From assembly GCF_019393635.1 (NCBI RefSeq), contig NC_057862.1, positions 264,630,441 to 264,694,440 on the forward strand: a stretch of 64,000 nt of DNA, given 5' to 3'. Positions within the stretch are counted from its first letter, which is position 1. Each line of letters begins with the position of its first letter. The DNA is from Dromiciops gliroides (Eukaryota; Chordata; Mammalia; Microbiotheria; Microbiotheriidae). The notes beneath the pieces were generated by a model that saw nothing but the letters and a program-made list of their open reading frames with translations, did no database searches and had not been told where the DNA came from. The position numbers were made by a program, and so were the translations under genes. Below are positions 42,095 to 53,876 of this stretch, piece by piece.

Positions 42095-42517
42095 TGTTAG
42101 GGGCTAAGTCCCCCTTTTACTGTTCGAGCAAAGCTCACAGACAGAAACCCTCCTTCCAGAAAATATGTGCTGATTCTTAGTTAGCCCTTGATAAGAGGGC
42201 TGTAAACCACAATGATCTTCCTGGATGCGGATGCATTTGCTGGGCACCAAGGATGATGCATTTGCATAGGTGCCAAGGAAACTTCAAAGGACAGAAACAT
42301 GCTCCTTATCATAGATAAGGCCTACGTGGCCCAAGGTCTAGGAACCAAACCCCTCATCCTGCTCTTTTGGTGCAAACTTCACACAAAGACATTCCTTTTG
42401 CTCACCTCAAGTATAAATATGTCAGACTGTCCGAATAAACCTTGCCTTTTGCCTCCACCCGAGTGCATGGGGCCCTTCCAATCCCATCCTATGTCTCTGT
42501 GTCTTTTTTCCTTAACA
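42095..42517 (+). mobile_element. LTR, third family, sense
   Basis: Starts 'tgttaggggctaagtccccc' and ends 'ttccttaaca' (about 423 bp). TATA-like 'agtataaatatg' near 42410, aataaa near 42434, then a C/T-rich U5. No TSD is obvious and no retroviral interior adjoins it. Two 'gatgcatttgc' motifs occur in U3 (near 42229 and 42254). Confidence 0.72.
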
Positions 42518-42613
42518 TCTTACCTGTAGCAGCATGAGAACCTTTTCCAGCAGCCTACTGGATCCGAAACTGTCAAGTGTGAGCAAGGTCATCTGCCCTG
42601 AGAAAAGAGCTTT

Positions 42614-42778
42614 TGGGGGGGCAGTTAGGTGGCACAGTGGATAAAGCACTGGCCCTGGATTCAGGAGGACCTGAGTTCAAATGTGACCTCAGACACTTGA
42701 CACTTACTAGCTGTGTGACCCTGGGCAAGTCACTTAACCCTTATTGCCCTGTAAAGAAAAAAAAAGAAAAGAAAAAGA
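42614..42778 (+). mobile_element. CORE-type SINE, sense
   Basis: 'gggggggcagttaggtggca' head through the core to an (aaaag)n tail. The flanks 'agaaaagagctt' and 'aaaagaactt' are a plausible eroded TSD. Confidence 0.92.
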
Positions 42779-43222
42779 AAAGAACTTGTTATGGATTATG
42801 AAATTCCTAAACAAAAAATTATCTTACTGAGAATTTATGTTTGCTTAATATATAGAAATAATTCTTAATGATTGAAACTTACTATTTAAGATAAAAATTT
42901 TGGGGACTGTAATTGATATTGTTTTGAGTTTTGAATTCAGGTGTAGTTGTCTGATGGCTCATTAAGTCAGTAATCCACCACTCAAGAGATTTCCACTACT
43001 CAGAGGAAATGTGCTGCTACAGATATCTGGGAAAAAGGTGAGAGTACAATCTTGGTCTCACCTAAGGGAGGATTCTTCTGACTTAGTTTCCCTGCTGAAC
43101 AGGAAATGTTTCCCACCTGGCTTTTCCTGAGTCTGGCTATGGTGTAATTACTACTGCATGACTGGTTTTCACTTGTCACTCTTACTTGAAATTAAACAGA
43201 GGTAAGGATGCTTTATCCTGCC

Positions 43223-43292
<70 letters not shown>

Positions 43293-43690
43293 ATGTATAT
43301 ATGTGTGTGTATACCCTTACACTTAAGTCTGAAGGACCAATTTGATATTGTTATAATCATGTCCCTGCTTTTCCTTTTATAGCAGATTTCTATAATCAGA
43401 GCAAATAGTCAGTGGAAAATATAAGCATAAGCTTATTCAAGAGATGAGCATTAGCAAGTATTCAAGATTTTACTGTTTTCAGTCTAAATGTGTGGTCACT
43501 AGATATGCCAGACAACTGGGTTCATTAATAATCAGGTTTTCCATCTGCCTACTAATGCTTACACGGTATTATGATAAGGCTAAATTAACCAGGTATTGCC
43601 CTTTTTGGTTTAGAAGAAAATGAAATTCTTCCCCATTGCAAACACATTTTAATGAGAGGGGAGATGGTAACTAGGAGTATTTATTTAGGT
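42779..43690. other. Unassigned sequence around a microsatellite
   Basis: No gene recognised on either side of the dinucleotide tract at 43223-43312. Confidence 0.4.
43223..43312. repeat. (AT)n(GT)n microsatellite
   Basis: 'atatatat' followed by about 30 GT units and mixed AT/GT. Confidence 0.97.
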
Positions 43691-43699
43691 TAAAGATAG

Positions 43700-44090
43700 T
43701 TATGCATTTCATATTTTCTCCTGTGAAGCATGGAAAGGAGATTCTGGGCCTACTTGAGGCTACAAACCTGCCCAGTCAGATCTCTGTTATGCACTGCCAG
43801 GGGCAGCAAGCTATCAACTCCTCCATAGCACAAGGGAATTGCAGGGCAGACCTTGTTGCTAGATCAGTTGCCAGGTCCATTCGCCTCTCCACCCTAACCC
43901 TGGCCCCCTTACACCCTATTGTGCCCCCAAAGTATTTCCCAAAAATACAGAACAGTGGTCTTCTTTTGGTTCCTTGCTTCTCCCCAGTGTATGATATGAT
44001 TATGGATTTGAGTCAGATTAAACTCTGAGGATGGGGTCTGGAAGGTACCCAGCCCTGCCCCAGTATAGTTCATTTAGAAGTTTATTGCTT
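43700..44090 (+). pseudogene. ERV pol remnant: RNase H end and start of integrase
   Basis: Open 43702-44028. 'KHGKEILGLLEATNLPSQ' and 'GNCRADLVARSVA' match the corresponding RNase H end in the ERV at 7820 ('KHGSEIMHLIEAVTLPHE', 'NRRADLAAKAS'). It ends where sequence related to the integrase start (near 8320 in the other ERV) is interrupted. Confidence 0.8.
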
Positions 44091-44091
44091 G

Positions 44092-44945
44092 TCAAATTCT
44101 CACTGTCTCCTTTACGTTTTATTGCCAATTAACAGTATTTTTACTTCTGCTCAGTCTCCCCACTTGTCAGCTACATATTAATTTTGTCTGCAATCCATCA
44201 TGTGTCAGAACCCCAGTCAGTGGGTCAGGGAGTTAGCCCACCAATTCAATACTCGGGACTCAAGAAGAAAGGACGGGGCTCGGCACAGGATGCAGCAATT
44301 GAGTTGAGACCCAATGTTAAGTGACATGTCTCTTTTTCTCAGAGCAGAATCCCCTTGACCCTAGGGTCCCAACAATGTGTTATTCTTTTATTCTTTATTC
44401 TATTTCTTTGACTTCCCAACATAGTCGAAGATAAATTTTAACCCTGTCATCCTTAACAATGCTGAAGCACCTGAGTGACTCTTCCTGTTATTCAGGTTGA
44501 ATATCTTTAGAGACAGGGGCGGGGAGAGGGGAGTCAGTGGGAACTGTGAGATCTGAAACATCTGTCACTCCCCTGTTTCCTCTTCCTTTGGTTTGACCTT
44601 GTTCCCCCTCCCCTTTTCCCCCTTGCTCCTGGAACACGTATGCATGTCTCCATACATTGATCACGAGCTGAACATGCACCCTGGGTGAGACAGGATTGGA
44701 TGTTAGATTGTGAGCTTGACCTAGTGTGCGTGGGGACTTCCCCTCTGACCGACATTCCTATATAAGGTAAAGGAATGTATTGGCTGGCGCGGTTCATGTA
44801 TTGAACTTGCCCATTCCTACGGGAATGTAATAAATCTGTCTCTGCTTGACTTGGTCATCTCCTCGAGTTATTTGGGTAAACTGAGGCAGTTTGCTCCATA
44901 CACCAGGAATATGATGTGAAAATTTGCAATGGGCCTCCATAATTC
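44092..44945 (+). mobile_element. LTR-like insertion in ERV integrase
   Basis: Interrupts sequence that is continuous in the related ERV at 8320-8400. It has 'ctatataaggtaaagg' (TATA, near 44759), aataaa (44829) and a U5-like stretch 'ctcgagttatttgggtaaac'. Exact ends are uncertain; 'tgtgtcagaacccc' (44201) is another possible start. No internal retroviral genes, so probably a solo LTR of a fourth family. Confidence 0.55.
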
Positions 44946-45919
44946 CACTTCCGTGGGCAGAGAACCACTTTAGCAAAGTCTCTTTTTACAGGCAAGGGCA
45001 TCTCTAAAGACCATCCAAGATGTCTTCAATTTCTGTGCCCTCTGTGCTCAAACTAATACCACTGGGGTCCTCAAATCCTCCTGCCTCCATAGGCCAATCC
45101 AAAGACAAGGAGAAGATTGGCAGATAAATTTTATTCATCTACCACCTTGCAAAAGGTATGGAGTCCTTGAAGTAAAAAGACACCAAATTCTGTAAGGAAG
45201 CAAAGATTGAGTGGGTCTGTGTACTCCCCATTGCACTCACACAAACTAGAATGGCTTCTTGAGCGAATATGAGACTAAGTCCCTTTGAACTCTTTTATGG
45301 TAAACCTTTTCTCACTACGGATTCTCTCTTAAACCCAGAAACATATACCCTTACTCCATTTTCTAAACAACTTGGCCATTCACCAAGGCCTCAGAGATTA
45401 TACCAATTAAACTAAGTGTTTACAGAAGGATAGGCAGGAACCTCAACACCCAGTGCAGGCAGGGGACCTATTGTTTCTAAAAACTTGGAAAACAGAGGGA
45501 CAGAACTAACTAGTGCCTCAATGGGAGGGTCCCCATCCAGTCATCCTATCAAAACCCACAGCTTTACAGCTTAAGTGGCAGAATACATGGACTCATGTTT
45601 CTCACATTAAACCTTTTGTCTCCTCAGAATGAAACAGTGAGAAAAAGGACATATATTCCTGTGAACCACTGGAGTATCCTGTGATAAAATAATGATTTTA
45701 AACATCACAATCCCAAGTTTCTCTTCCACTGACATATGCCCTGGAATGAGGGCATCTCTTCTTTGTGCCCTCCTTATTCTTACTTTTGACCCTTTTGCTC
45801 CTTGTGCCTATTGTTCCTACACTGCCTGCTGACTCCTATGGCCACTCCCTTCACCATCCTCTGGACTCTGCCATATCTTTTGAACTCTCTGCTACTTGGA
45901 ATGCACTACTTGCTCCTTT
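44946..45919 (+). pseudogene. ERV integrase remainder and start of env
   Basis: 44990-45180 parallels the zinc region and core start of integrase at 8400-8590 ('CALCAQTN'-like). Much of the catalytic core is missing around 45170-45210, and 45210-45640 parallels the C-terminal part. 45720-45900 codes a hydrophobic segment like the Env signal of the ERV at 10112. No intact frame. It ends at the antisense LTR. Confidence 0.7.
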
Positions 45920-46520
45920 TGTCATGGGAAAAATGGGGTAGGGGGTTTGGGAAGAGGATAGGGGTCTGGGAAAGGGGCTATGGGTTTAGGAAAGTGGTAG
46001 AGGTTTGGGGTCCTTAGGAATTCCTCTTTAAAGAATTATACCCTCTTGCACACAAAAGAAGTTAGAATACGATAGTCATTTATTTAGAGGAAGGGGAAGA
46101 GAAGGGAAGGGAAACCATGAAAGAAATCCTTGGACTTCTCATGGGGAGGCATGGCAGAGTGTGGCTCTGAGATACCAATCTTTTCGAGCAGGAGACAGGC
46201 AGGTACTTTTATAGAGGACTGATGGGGGTGACTGTGTAAAGTTCCTTTAGTGAGGGAGGACCATCCCCCACTGGTGGTGGCTGGAGGAGTTGGATGAGGG
46301 GTGGCTGCAGATCTCTAAGCCATCTCCTCAGGACACAAAGGAAGCAGCCACACCTAATCTTATCACCCCAGGGTTGAGGGAGACTAGGGTGGGGGTCTTG
46401 GAGCTAGGTCAGTCTGATCTGGTTCCACTTATCTCTCTAGGCCTGTCTGTCTAGTTTCACAAGGAGAAGGTTCTTTGATGTGCCCCCAAAGAACTTCTGG
46501 GGTGCCCTGGGCCCATAACA
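45920..46520 (-). mobile_element. ERV LTR, antisense (TGTYATGGG family)
   Basis: Minus strand: starts 'tgttatgggcccagggcacc' at 46520, has the 'agtgggggatggtcctcc' block, TATA 'cctctataaaagtacc', aataaa near 46084 and 'gtataattctttaaagagg', and ends near 45920 ('ttcccatgaca'). It disrupts the env of a sense-oriented ERV. One U3 repeat unit only. Confidence 0.87.
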
Positions 46521-46718
46521 AATCTAATAATCCTAATAAATCTTTTCTTTACAAAATTTGTGATGAGACTCCAATTCTTTGGGTGAGTTAAGTCCCCTGA
46601 TCCAGGTAGCAAGTCCCCTCAATATCCCAATATCTTCATCAAGATCTTGAACTGAACTACCTATCACCAAGAATGCTTTTTGATTTGTGTATCAAAGGCC
46701 ACATCCTCCACTCCTGGA

Positions 46719-46775
<57 letters not shown>

Positions 46776-47154
46776 ACACACTCCCTTCCTTTGGGATTGG
46801 GTCTTTCTAAGCCCACCTTCCCTCCAAATTCTTTACTTGTTGATTTAAACTGTATATAAACTCTTGCATGGTGCCCTATCTGACAATATGCTAGATTTTC
46901 TTCCCTGCTAAATAAAACCTTTAATTTTCACAGGTATTGCCTTTCTCTGGTTTTCCTTTTTTTTTTTTTTTTTTGGTCAAATAAAGATCCCTTTATTCTC
47001 ATCTAATCTTTATTAAATCTCAAGAACTGGCCTTTGCATTCTCTGGAGAACTGGTCTTAGTATTCTCCAGTCTTCTCCTGTGGGGAAAGAGAAAGCTAAA
47101 TTTCATTTAAGAGAGCATTTGGCTCTGTTTAAAAATCTTAGATGCTTGAACTCT
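46521..47154. other. Unassigned, LTR-like in places
   Basis: 46840-46930 has 'ctgtatataaactc' and 'gctaaataaaacc', a promoter/polyA spacing that would fit an LTR, but ends cannot be placed. A (CA)n tract lies at 46721-46781. Confidence 0.35.
46721..46781. repeat. (CA)n microsatellite
   Basis: About 25 CA units with one CT interruption. Confidence 0.97.
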
Positions 47155-47164
47155 TCTTAGATCT

Positions 47165-47391
47165 TGTCATGGGGTACAGAGCACCCCAGAAGTTCTCTGG
47201 GGCACATCAAGGAAGCTTCTCCTTGAGAAACTAAACCAGAGGACAGATAACGCCTAGAGAGATAAGATGAACCAAATCGGACTGAGCTAGTTTGGGATTC
47301 CTACCCTTCATTCTGGTCTCCCTTACCCAGGGGAGATAAATTTGGGTGTGGCTGCGGCCTTTGTGTTCTGAAAAGGAATCTGCAGCCCTCT
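47165..47391 (+). mobile_element. Truncated ERV LTR (U3 only), sense
   Basis: Starts 'tgtcatggggtacagagcac' and follows the LTR at 1956 closely to 'ctgaaaaggaatctgcagcc', then stops before the TATA box. Flanked by 'tcttagatctt' at 47155-47165 and 47389-47399. Confidence 0.85.
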
Positions 47392-47399
47392 TAGATCTT

Positions 47400-48081
47400 T
47401 GATAATTTGAGTCTTTTCTCTTTAATTTTCCTGTTGCTTACTTTTTGACTCCCTCCTCTCTGATGGTGGTTTCCTTGGGGCTGAATCTCAAAGAATTTCA
47501 GTCTTCCCAGACTTAGTTCATGGTTCACTAACCTAAGTCTTTGCCCTAAAAACTTTCAGGAGGGGACAGAACTGATCCCAGTTGGATGCTGGGCTCTCCC
47601 TCAGACTTTGTGGAGTGCCACATAGCCCCATACACTCTTTTCCTACCCTGTTTCTTTTGTTCCTTATTTTTCTGGTAGTACAACAGATCACTACTGGGCT
47701 TTGTAAAGTCAGCCTGATTGATTTCATATTTAACCTTTTGTTTATTTATTTTTTTTAATTTTAATACTATCATATTGAATAAGATGACACTGATGCAAGT
47801 CTTCTAGGCAAGAAAACAGTTTATTAACAGTGACTCATGTAGTTGTCAATAAAGCAGGTCCCTCTGTCCACTTCAGCAAAGCCCCAGGGGATGGAAAAAA
47901 AACATTTTTCTTGAGACTTTTAAAGGGGTGTGAGGGTTGTTGAAAAGCCTTATGATTAGCTGCCTTTGGGGGAAGTAGGTTGGCCTTTAGGTGCGGCTGA
48001 TCAAACCCTATATAGTATACTTGGTTATAGTAATCTTGGCTAGAAAATCTAAATGATGCCCTGGTAAATTGTCTCCTTGGT
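47400..48081. other. Unassigned sequence
   Basis: No gene recognised. Confidence 0.4.
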
Positions 48082-48220
48082 TTAGTGAGGCAGTTGGGGT
48101 TAAGTGACTTGCCCAGGGTCACACAGCTAGTAAGTGTTAAGTGTCTGAGGTAGGATTTGAACTCAGGTACTCCTGACTCCAGGGCTGGTGCTCTATCCAC
48201 TGCGCCACCTAGCTGCCCCT
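48082..48220 (-). mobile_element. CORE-type SINE, antisense
   Basis: 'agtgaggcagttggggttaa' to 'cacctagctgcccc', the 'ccaattgcctca' subtype with almost no tail. Confidence 0.92.
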
Positions 48221-49161
48221 GTAAGCTGATATTTTAAACAAAACTGGGGTCCCAGGTTAAACTTCTTAGTAAGTCCCAGGGAATGATCGCATTATTCAAA
48301 CACAACTTTAGTTCAGACTGGGAAAAACTGTCCTTTTGAGCTAGAGTGAGAAATGGTGTTTGACAAGACGGGGAATAGGATCAATTACAGAATAGAATTT
48401 ATTATTAAATGATACAGCATGATTTAAATTTTCCTCACTATAAAAACTTTATGGGGTTTGAAATCAGTGCTTGCCACATTTCAACTGCTTACCTTTCTCT
48501 TATGTCCTGAGTTTGCCTTATCGAAAGGGGAAATACCCAAATCAGGATTTTTTTTTTTCTAAACAGTGCTTTAGCAGTAGGCAGAGCGAATTTACGTTGC
48601 TTAGAGTTTGGATCTCTGTAGTAATGAGAAGGAGGGAAACTCAAGTTGCAGAACTGAGTGCTATTATAAACCCAGACACATGAGTTGGCTCATTACCTCT
48701 GTTAACATGTTCTAGTAAAACCCTGTTTTATAAAACAGAACACTCTGGCACTGGCTATTTCATCCTCTGCAAAATGTCTGCTGTTTTGAGTTTGGAACTT
48801 TGTAGCACTGCGGGTGGGGGATGGGTCAGGGTGGAGATCTGAGTTCTATTAAAAGTCCAGACCTGAGTCCTGCCTATTCCTGTTTTCTTACAGATCTCTG
48901 TTGTAGCACACAATGCTGCTTTGGTGTTATCACGGAGTCAGTAAATTTCTACAGTTTGGAGTTTAAATCTCCCAGATACTGGGAGGAAAGACAGGGGTTT
49001 TAGGGTATGAGATTGCATACCTGTGGGTTGGGTCTGCTTATGCAGCCTTTCTACTGGGAGTGAATGAAGAGTGGTGGGAGATGGGGTGCTCAGTGAGTAG
49101 GAGTTAGGCATTAGTTCATACATTTTTTTTTAAACTTCTTTGTATTCTTGGTGTCCTGGAT
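48221..49161. other. Unassigned sequence
   Basis: No gene recognised; short frames (48471-48683, 48821-49003) show no family features. Confidence 0.4.
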
Positions 49162-49174
49162 AAAGAAGATAGCT

Positions 49175-49325
49175 ACAGGGCAGCTAGGTGGTGCAGTGGA
49201 TAAAGCACTGGCCCTGGAGTCAGGAGGACCTGAGTTCAGAGCCAGCTTCAGACACCTGACACTAGCTGTGTGACCCTGGGGAAGTCACTTAACCCCAATT
49301 GCCTCACTAAAAAAAAAAAAAAAAG
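49175..49325 (+). mobile_element. CORE-type SINE with TSD, sense
   Basis: Flanked by 'aagaagatagct' (49163-49174 and 49326-49337). A 9-base deletion in the 'cttgacacttactagctgtg' stretch leaves 'ctgacactagctgtg'. Confidence 0.94.
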
Positions 49326-49337
49326 AAGAAGATAGCT

Positions 49338-50532
49338 GAAATTACATTTTGGGGGGCACATAATTTCTATTTTGGAGTGGTTTGAGAAGTGATTATCAGA
49401 GGAAATGTCTAGTCTTCTATCTTGTTGGTCACATAATATTAAAATCCCCTAGAGCAGATTTTAATGACTATTTTGAGTATTTTGGGACAGAGAAAGGACA
49501 TCAAGTCCCTGCAGTTTCCAAGTTGTGAGTTGTCTTGCCAACATATGCCTACACATGTGACTCATGAACTTTAAGTTCATGCCCACTTTTCCCCTCTCCT
49601 TGACTCTGTGTATATTGGTGAAAGTATATTCTCCTATGTTGGGGAAAATGCTTTGTTACTATTGTTGATATGCCATTAAATATATATCTTTGTTAAAGTT
49701 CAATCTCCTGGCCAATTGTTAAGGAGAAGCACAACAGCAAGTTAGCTAGTTTAAGCTAGTTTAAGGCTATCCCTAGGATCCTGAGGTTAGTAACAGCCAC
49801 TCCTCTAGGGAACCATCATTGGATGATGTGAGTTGTGTACATGAGCCTAAGGGGACATTACATAAATAAATAAGTGATTTACTTGTTAATAAGTTCTCGT
49901 TTTATTAATTAATTCTTAATTAAATTCTTGTCTAAATAAAGTGTAGAAAATATATTCCAAAAGTCCCCAAATTGTAAAAACTGTAAAAGATGCAGTCCCT
50001 ACCTTAAAGGGAACATTCTCTCTGATGAGTCAACTCACAACCAAAAAACATAGCTATTTCTTTCCTATAGACAGGAAGGCTATGCAAATAGGCCCCTCCC
50101 TCCCCCTGAGTGGAATGGGAAGTACACCCACTGACCCCTGTAATAGAGACTCGAGGAGAAAGGAGGCCAGAGCATTGATTTTATTTCTTTCGAAAGAAAG
50201 GTGCACCACACTCAATGGGACAACCAGGAGGTGTGACACACTGGGATTAGGAAACCAAGCAGTTTTTATACTCTTTACAGACATCTAATTTGAGCAAAAT
50301 GCGGTAATTGGGTTCAGCAATAAATCATTCTCCTGGAATATTCACCGATAAATCTCTCTCCTGGGTTGTTAGATTATTTTGTAAAATTTTCTGTTTCTGC
50401 AACAATGTATCATGTCTACATAATGTCTCGATGCAGTTTTGAATTTTCTCCTGTGGTTTAATGTATCTGTGAAGTGAGAGATAGATAACATGATCTTTGG
50501 GGACACCTAGTGACCAAATTGAGAATAGTGCA

Positions 50533-50535
<3 letters not shown>
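49338..50535. other. Unassigned sequence
   Basis: Contains 'ctatgcaaataggcccctcc' near 50082, an octamer-like motif without an Ig exon downstream. 49560-49720 vaguely resembles an old ERVL-type LTR. No gene. Confidence 0.35.
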
Positions 50536-50574
<39 letters not shown>

Positions 50575-50633
50575 TATGTCTGTGTCTGTGTCTGTGTGTG
50601 TGTCTGTGTCTGTGTGTGTGTCTGTGTCTGTGT
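50536..50633. repeat. (GT)n / (TGTGTC)n microsatellite
   Basis: GT dinucleotides grading into TGTGTC hexamers. Confidence 0.97.
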
Positions 50634-50639
50634 ATTTAA

Positions 50640-51250
50640 ATATTTGAGATCTATTAGTGGCAGTAAAAGGTTTCTTTAACTTCTCCTAATAGAAGAAATA
50701 ATTTATTAGACAAGAAGAAGTAAAATTAGAAGTTCAGTTATAAACTGAAGCCTCAAGCAAACATCAGTAGAGATCATGGTTTATTTCCTGTGTTTAATCT
50801 TGTTTCTGTTTAAAAGGATTTTTTTTTTTACGATGGGAGCTAAAAGTAGCTATCAGAGAATCCCCTATAAGGCGAGTGTAACTTTATACCTCCCTTGCTT
50901 TTAAGAAGTTGTCTTTAAGTACATATGTGTGTATGTACTTTATGAAATTTAAGTTAATACTAGACAAAATTTATGACTGGATTATAAATTATCTACTGAG
51001 AATCTCCAAGTTGTAGTTCGATTACTTTATAAATGTTGAAATATTCTAGTGAGTTTGGGGTTAACATTCTTTACAACTTGTTTTAAGGAAAATAAGAATA
51101 TAACTGTAAAGTTTAAATTCAAAATTTTGTTCTACAGATAAGAAAGAAAAGGTCATTTTGTTGATTAGAAAAACTGGTTTGAAAGTGGTATCAGTGAAGT
51201 TTCAAAAAATAGGTTGTATATGATATATAAATATATAATAAACAAAAAGA
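50640..51250. other. Unassigned AT-rich sequence
   Basis: No gene or named repeat recognised. Confidence 0.4.
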
Positions 51251-51257
51251 TCCAGGT

Positions 51258-52603
51258 TTTTTAACAAAAAATATTATTTGACAATAATTACTGGGAAAAC
51301 TGGAAAACAGTATGGCAGAAAGTAGGTATAGACCAAGATCTCACACTGTATACTAAAATCAGGTCAGAATGGGTACATGATTTACACATAAATGGTGATA
51401 CCTTTAACAAATTAAGAGAGCAAATTAAGAGTTTATCTGTCAGATTTATGGACAGAGGAAGAAATTAGGACTAAGGAAGATATAGAGAGCAATCCAAATG
51501 TAAAATAGTCTTGATTATATAAAATGTAAAAAGCTTTTGCACAAACAAAACCAAAGTAAGCAAAATTATAAGGAAAACAGGGAAAGAATTTTTGCAACAA
51601 GTATCAATGATAAAGGCCTAATTTCTCAAATATATAGAGAACTGAGTAAAATTTATAAAAATAGAAGTCATTCCCCAATTGATAAATGGTCAAAGGATAT
51701 GAACAGGCAGTGTTCAGAAAAAGAAATCAAAGCCATCTATACTCACATGCAAAAATGTTCTAGATCACTATTGATCAGAGAAATGCAAATAAATAAAACT
51801 CTGAGGTATCACTTCACAACTATCAGAGGGGAAAATATAACAAAAAAGGAAAATATTGGATGTTAGAGGGAATGTGGGGAAACTGGGATGCTAATCCACT
51901 GCTAGTGAAGTTGTGAATTGATCCACCTATTCTGGAGAACAATTTGGAACTATGCCCAAGGGGCTATAGAATTATGTATACCCTTGGATCCAGTAATACC
52001 ACTGCTAGGTTTATATCCCAAAGACATTCAAAAAAAGAGAAAAAGAGCTATTTGTACAAAAATATTTATATCAGCTCTTTTTGTGGTGGCCAAAAACTGG
52101 AAGTCAAAGGGATATCCATCAATTGAGGAAAAGCTAGTCAAGCTGTGGTATATAATTGTGACAGAATTGAGCTATAAGAAATGACAAGCAGGATAATTTC
52201 AGAAAGGTATGGAAAGATTTATATGAACTGATGAATAGTGAAGTGAGCAGACCAGGAGAATGTTGTGCACAGTGACAGCAATATTGTTTGATGAAGAACT
52301 GTGAATGGCTTAACTATTCTCAGGAATACAGTGATCCAAGATAATTCCAAAGGACTTATGATGAAGCATACTATCCACCTCCAAAGAAAGAACTGATAGT
52401 GATTGAACTAAGAATGAAGCAAGCTATTTTTCACTTTCTTTATTTGATTATTTTCTTTTATTCATGTTTTCTTATATAAAATGACTAATACAGTAATGTT
52501 TTACATAACTGTACATGCATAACCTATATCTGATTGGTTGACACCCTGGGTGGGGGGAAGGAGGGATAGAATTTAGAATTCAAAACTTTAAATAAAAATG
52601 TTT
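51258..52603 (+). mobile_element. L1 3' part (ORF2 C-terminus and 3' UTR), sense
   Basis: 5'-truncated. ORF2 C-terminal coding is recognisable ('HSPIDKWSKDMNRQCSEKEI', 51537-51866; 'FWRTIWNYAQGAIELCIP', 51918-52184) with breaks. The 3' UTR includes 'accctgggtggggggaagga' and ends 'ctttaaataaaaatg'. Confidence 0.87.
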
Positions 52604-52615
52604 ATTATTACTTTT

Positions 52616-52789
52616 TTTTTGTTTTTTTTGTTTTTTTTGTTTTTTTTTTTTTAAGTGAGGCAATTGGGGTTAAGTGACTTGCCCAGGGTCACACAGCTAG
52701 TAAGTGTTAAGTGTCTGAGGCCGGTTTTGAACTCAGGTACTCCTGACTCCAGGGCCGGTGCTCTATCCACTGCGCCACCTAGCTGCCCC
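52616..52789 (-). mobile_element. CORE-type SINE with TSD, antisense
   Basis: Flanked by 'attattactttt' (52604-52615 and 52790-52801), at the tail of the preceding L1. Long T/G tail complement. Confidence 0.95.
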
Positions 52790-52804
52790 ATTATTACTTT
52801 TAAA

Positions 52805-52975
52805 AAGAACCACAGGGCTTGGAATATGATATACTGGAAGGCAAAGGAATTAGGTTTATAACCAAGAATCACCTACCCAGTAAAATTGAATATAATTTTT
52901 TAGGGGAAAATGGACAAAATAGAGGGCTTTCAAGCATTTATGATTAAAAGGCCAGAGCTGAGTAAAAAAATTTGA
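52805..52975 (+). mobile_element. L1 ORF1 C-terminal fragment, sense
   Basis: 'gcttggaatatgatatactg' and 'aaaggccagagctgag' match the ORF1 C-terminal domain (compare 5750-5930 and 61610-61780). Confidence 0.8.
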
Positions 52976-53285
52976 CCTCCACCTCTCTCTTTTGGGGGGT
53001 GTTCTTGGCTCTCTGACTTGTAGGTCTTCTGGATTCTCTTAGGTCCCCTTGAGACCTTGAGACATGCTTGAGCCAGCATGGGTCTTTTGGGGCTTTTCTC
53101 TTGCTCTTGCTGACTGCAAGGCTGAAGCTTTCTCTACCATGGGACCGGAGACCTTGATAGGGTAGTTTGCATTTATTTATCCAGGCACCTGCCCCAGGAG
53201 AAAGTAAAGTTCCTAGAGGGCAAAGTCTATTTTCATCTTTGTCTTTGTTTCTGCTGGCACCTATCACTGTATCTGTCATCTATTA
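52976..53285 (-). repeat. Unclassified interspersed repeat, copy 2
   Basis: Opposite-strand relative of 15270-15485. This copy extends further on one side, including 'ctttactttctcctggggc' and 'gtgataggtgccagcag' on the minus strand. No coding role proposed. Confidence 0.65.
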
Positions 53286-53400
53286 GAAGCAGAGGATGAA
53301 AGTTTGTGAACTTTAAAGGAATTTGACAATATTGCTGTCACTGTGCAAAACATTCTCCTGGTCTGCTTACTTCACTATTCATCAGTTCATATAAATCTTT
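53286..53400 (-). mobile_element. Older L1 3' region, part 1 (continues 60010-60118)
   Basis: Antisense L1 sequence ('ctggtctgcttacttcac', 'cagttcatataaatctttcc') cut by the young L1. Joining across the insertion at the 12-bp TSD gives continuous L1. Confidence 0.82.
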
Positions 53401-53876
53401 CCATACCTTTCTTTTTTTTTTTAATGAGATATTTTATTTTTTCCATTACATGTAAAGATAGTTCTCAACTTTTGTTTACACATGCTTTACAATTTCAGAT
53501 TTTTCTCCCTCCCTCCCCTCCCTCCCCCCCTCCCCTAGACAGCAGGTAATCTGGTATAGGTTATATCTATATATCTCTATACGTATACATATAGATATAT
53601 ATATACACACACATATATATATACACATAATAACATTAATCCTATTTCTGCATTAATCCTGTTACAAGAGAAAGAATCAGAGCAGTGATGCGAAACCTCA
53701 AAATAGAGAAAAAAAAAACAACAGCACCCAAAACAAAAGAAATAATATGGTTCAATCAGCATCTATACTCCACAGTTCTTTCTTTCTTTTTTTTTCTTGG
53801 ATTTGGAGATCCTCTTCTATCATGAGTTCCCTGGAACTCTTCTGTACCATTGCATTGGTGAGAAGAATATAGTCCA

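Noticed and set aside
44488-44797. Minus-strand frames in the LTR-like block
   Set aside because: Overlap a candidate LTR with TATA and polyA signals on the other strand; no domain.
50497-50679. Cys/Val-repeat protein frame
   Set aside because: Produced by the GT microsatellite.
4000-53000. About twenty similar 'gtcacacagctagtaag' units that might suggest a repeat array
   Set aside because: They are scattered SINE copies in both orientations, many with their own TSDs and without regular spacing. No CRISPR-like array.
52944-53279. 111-codon minus-strand frame as a host gene
   Set aside because: It coincides with an interspersed repeat also found at 15270; no known domain.
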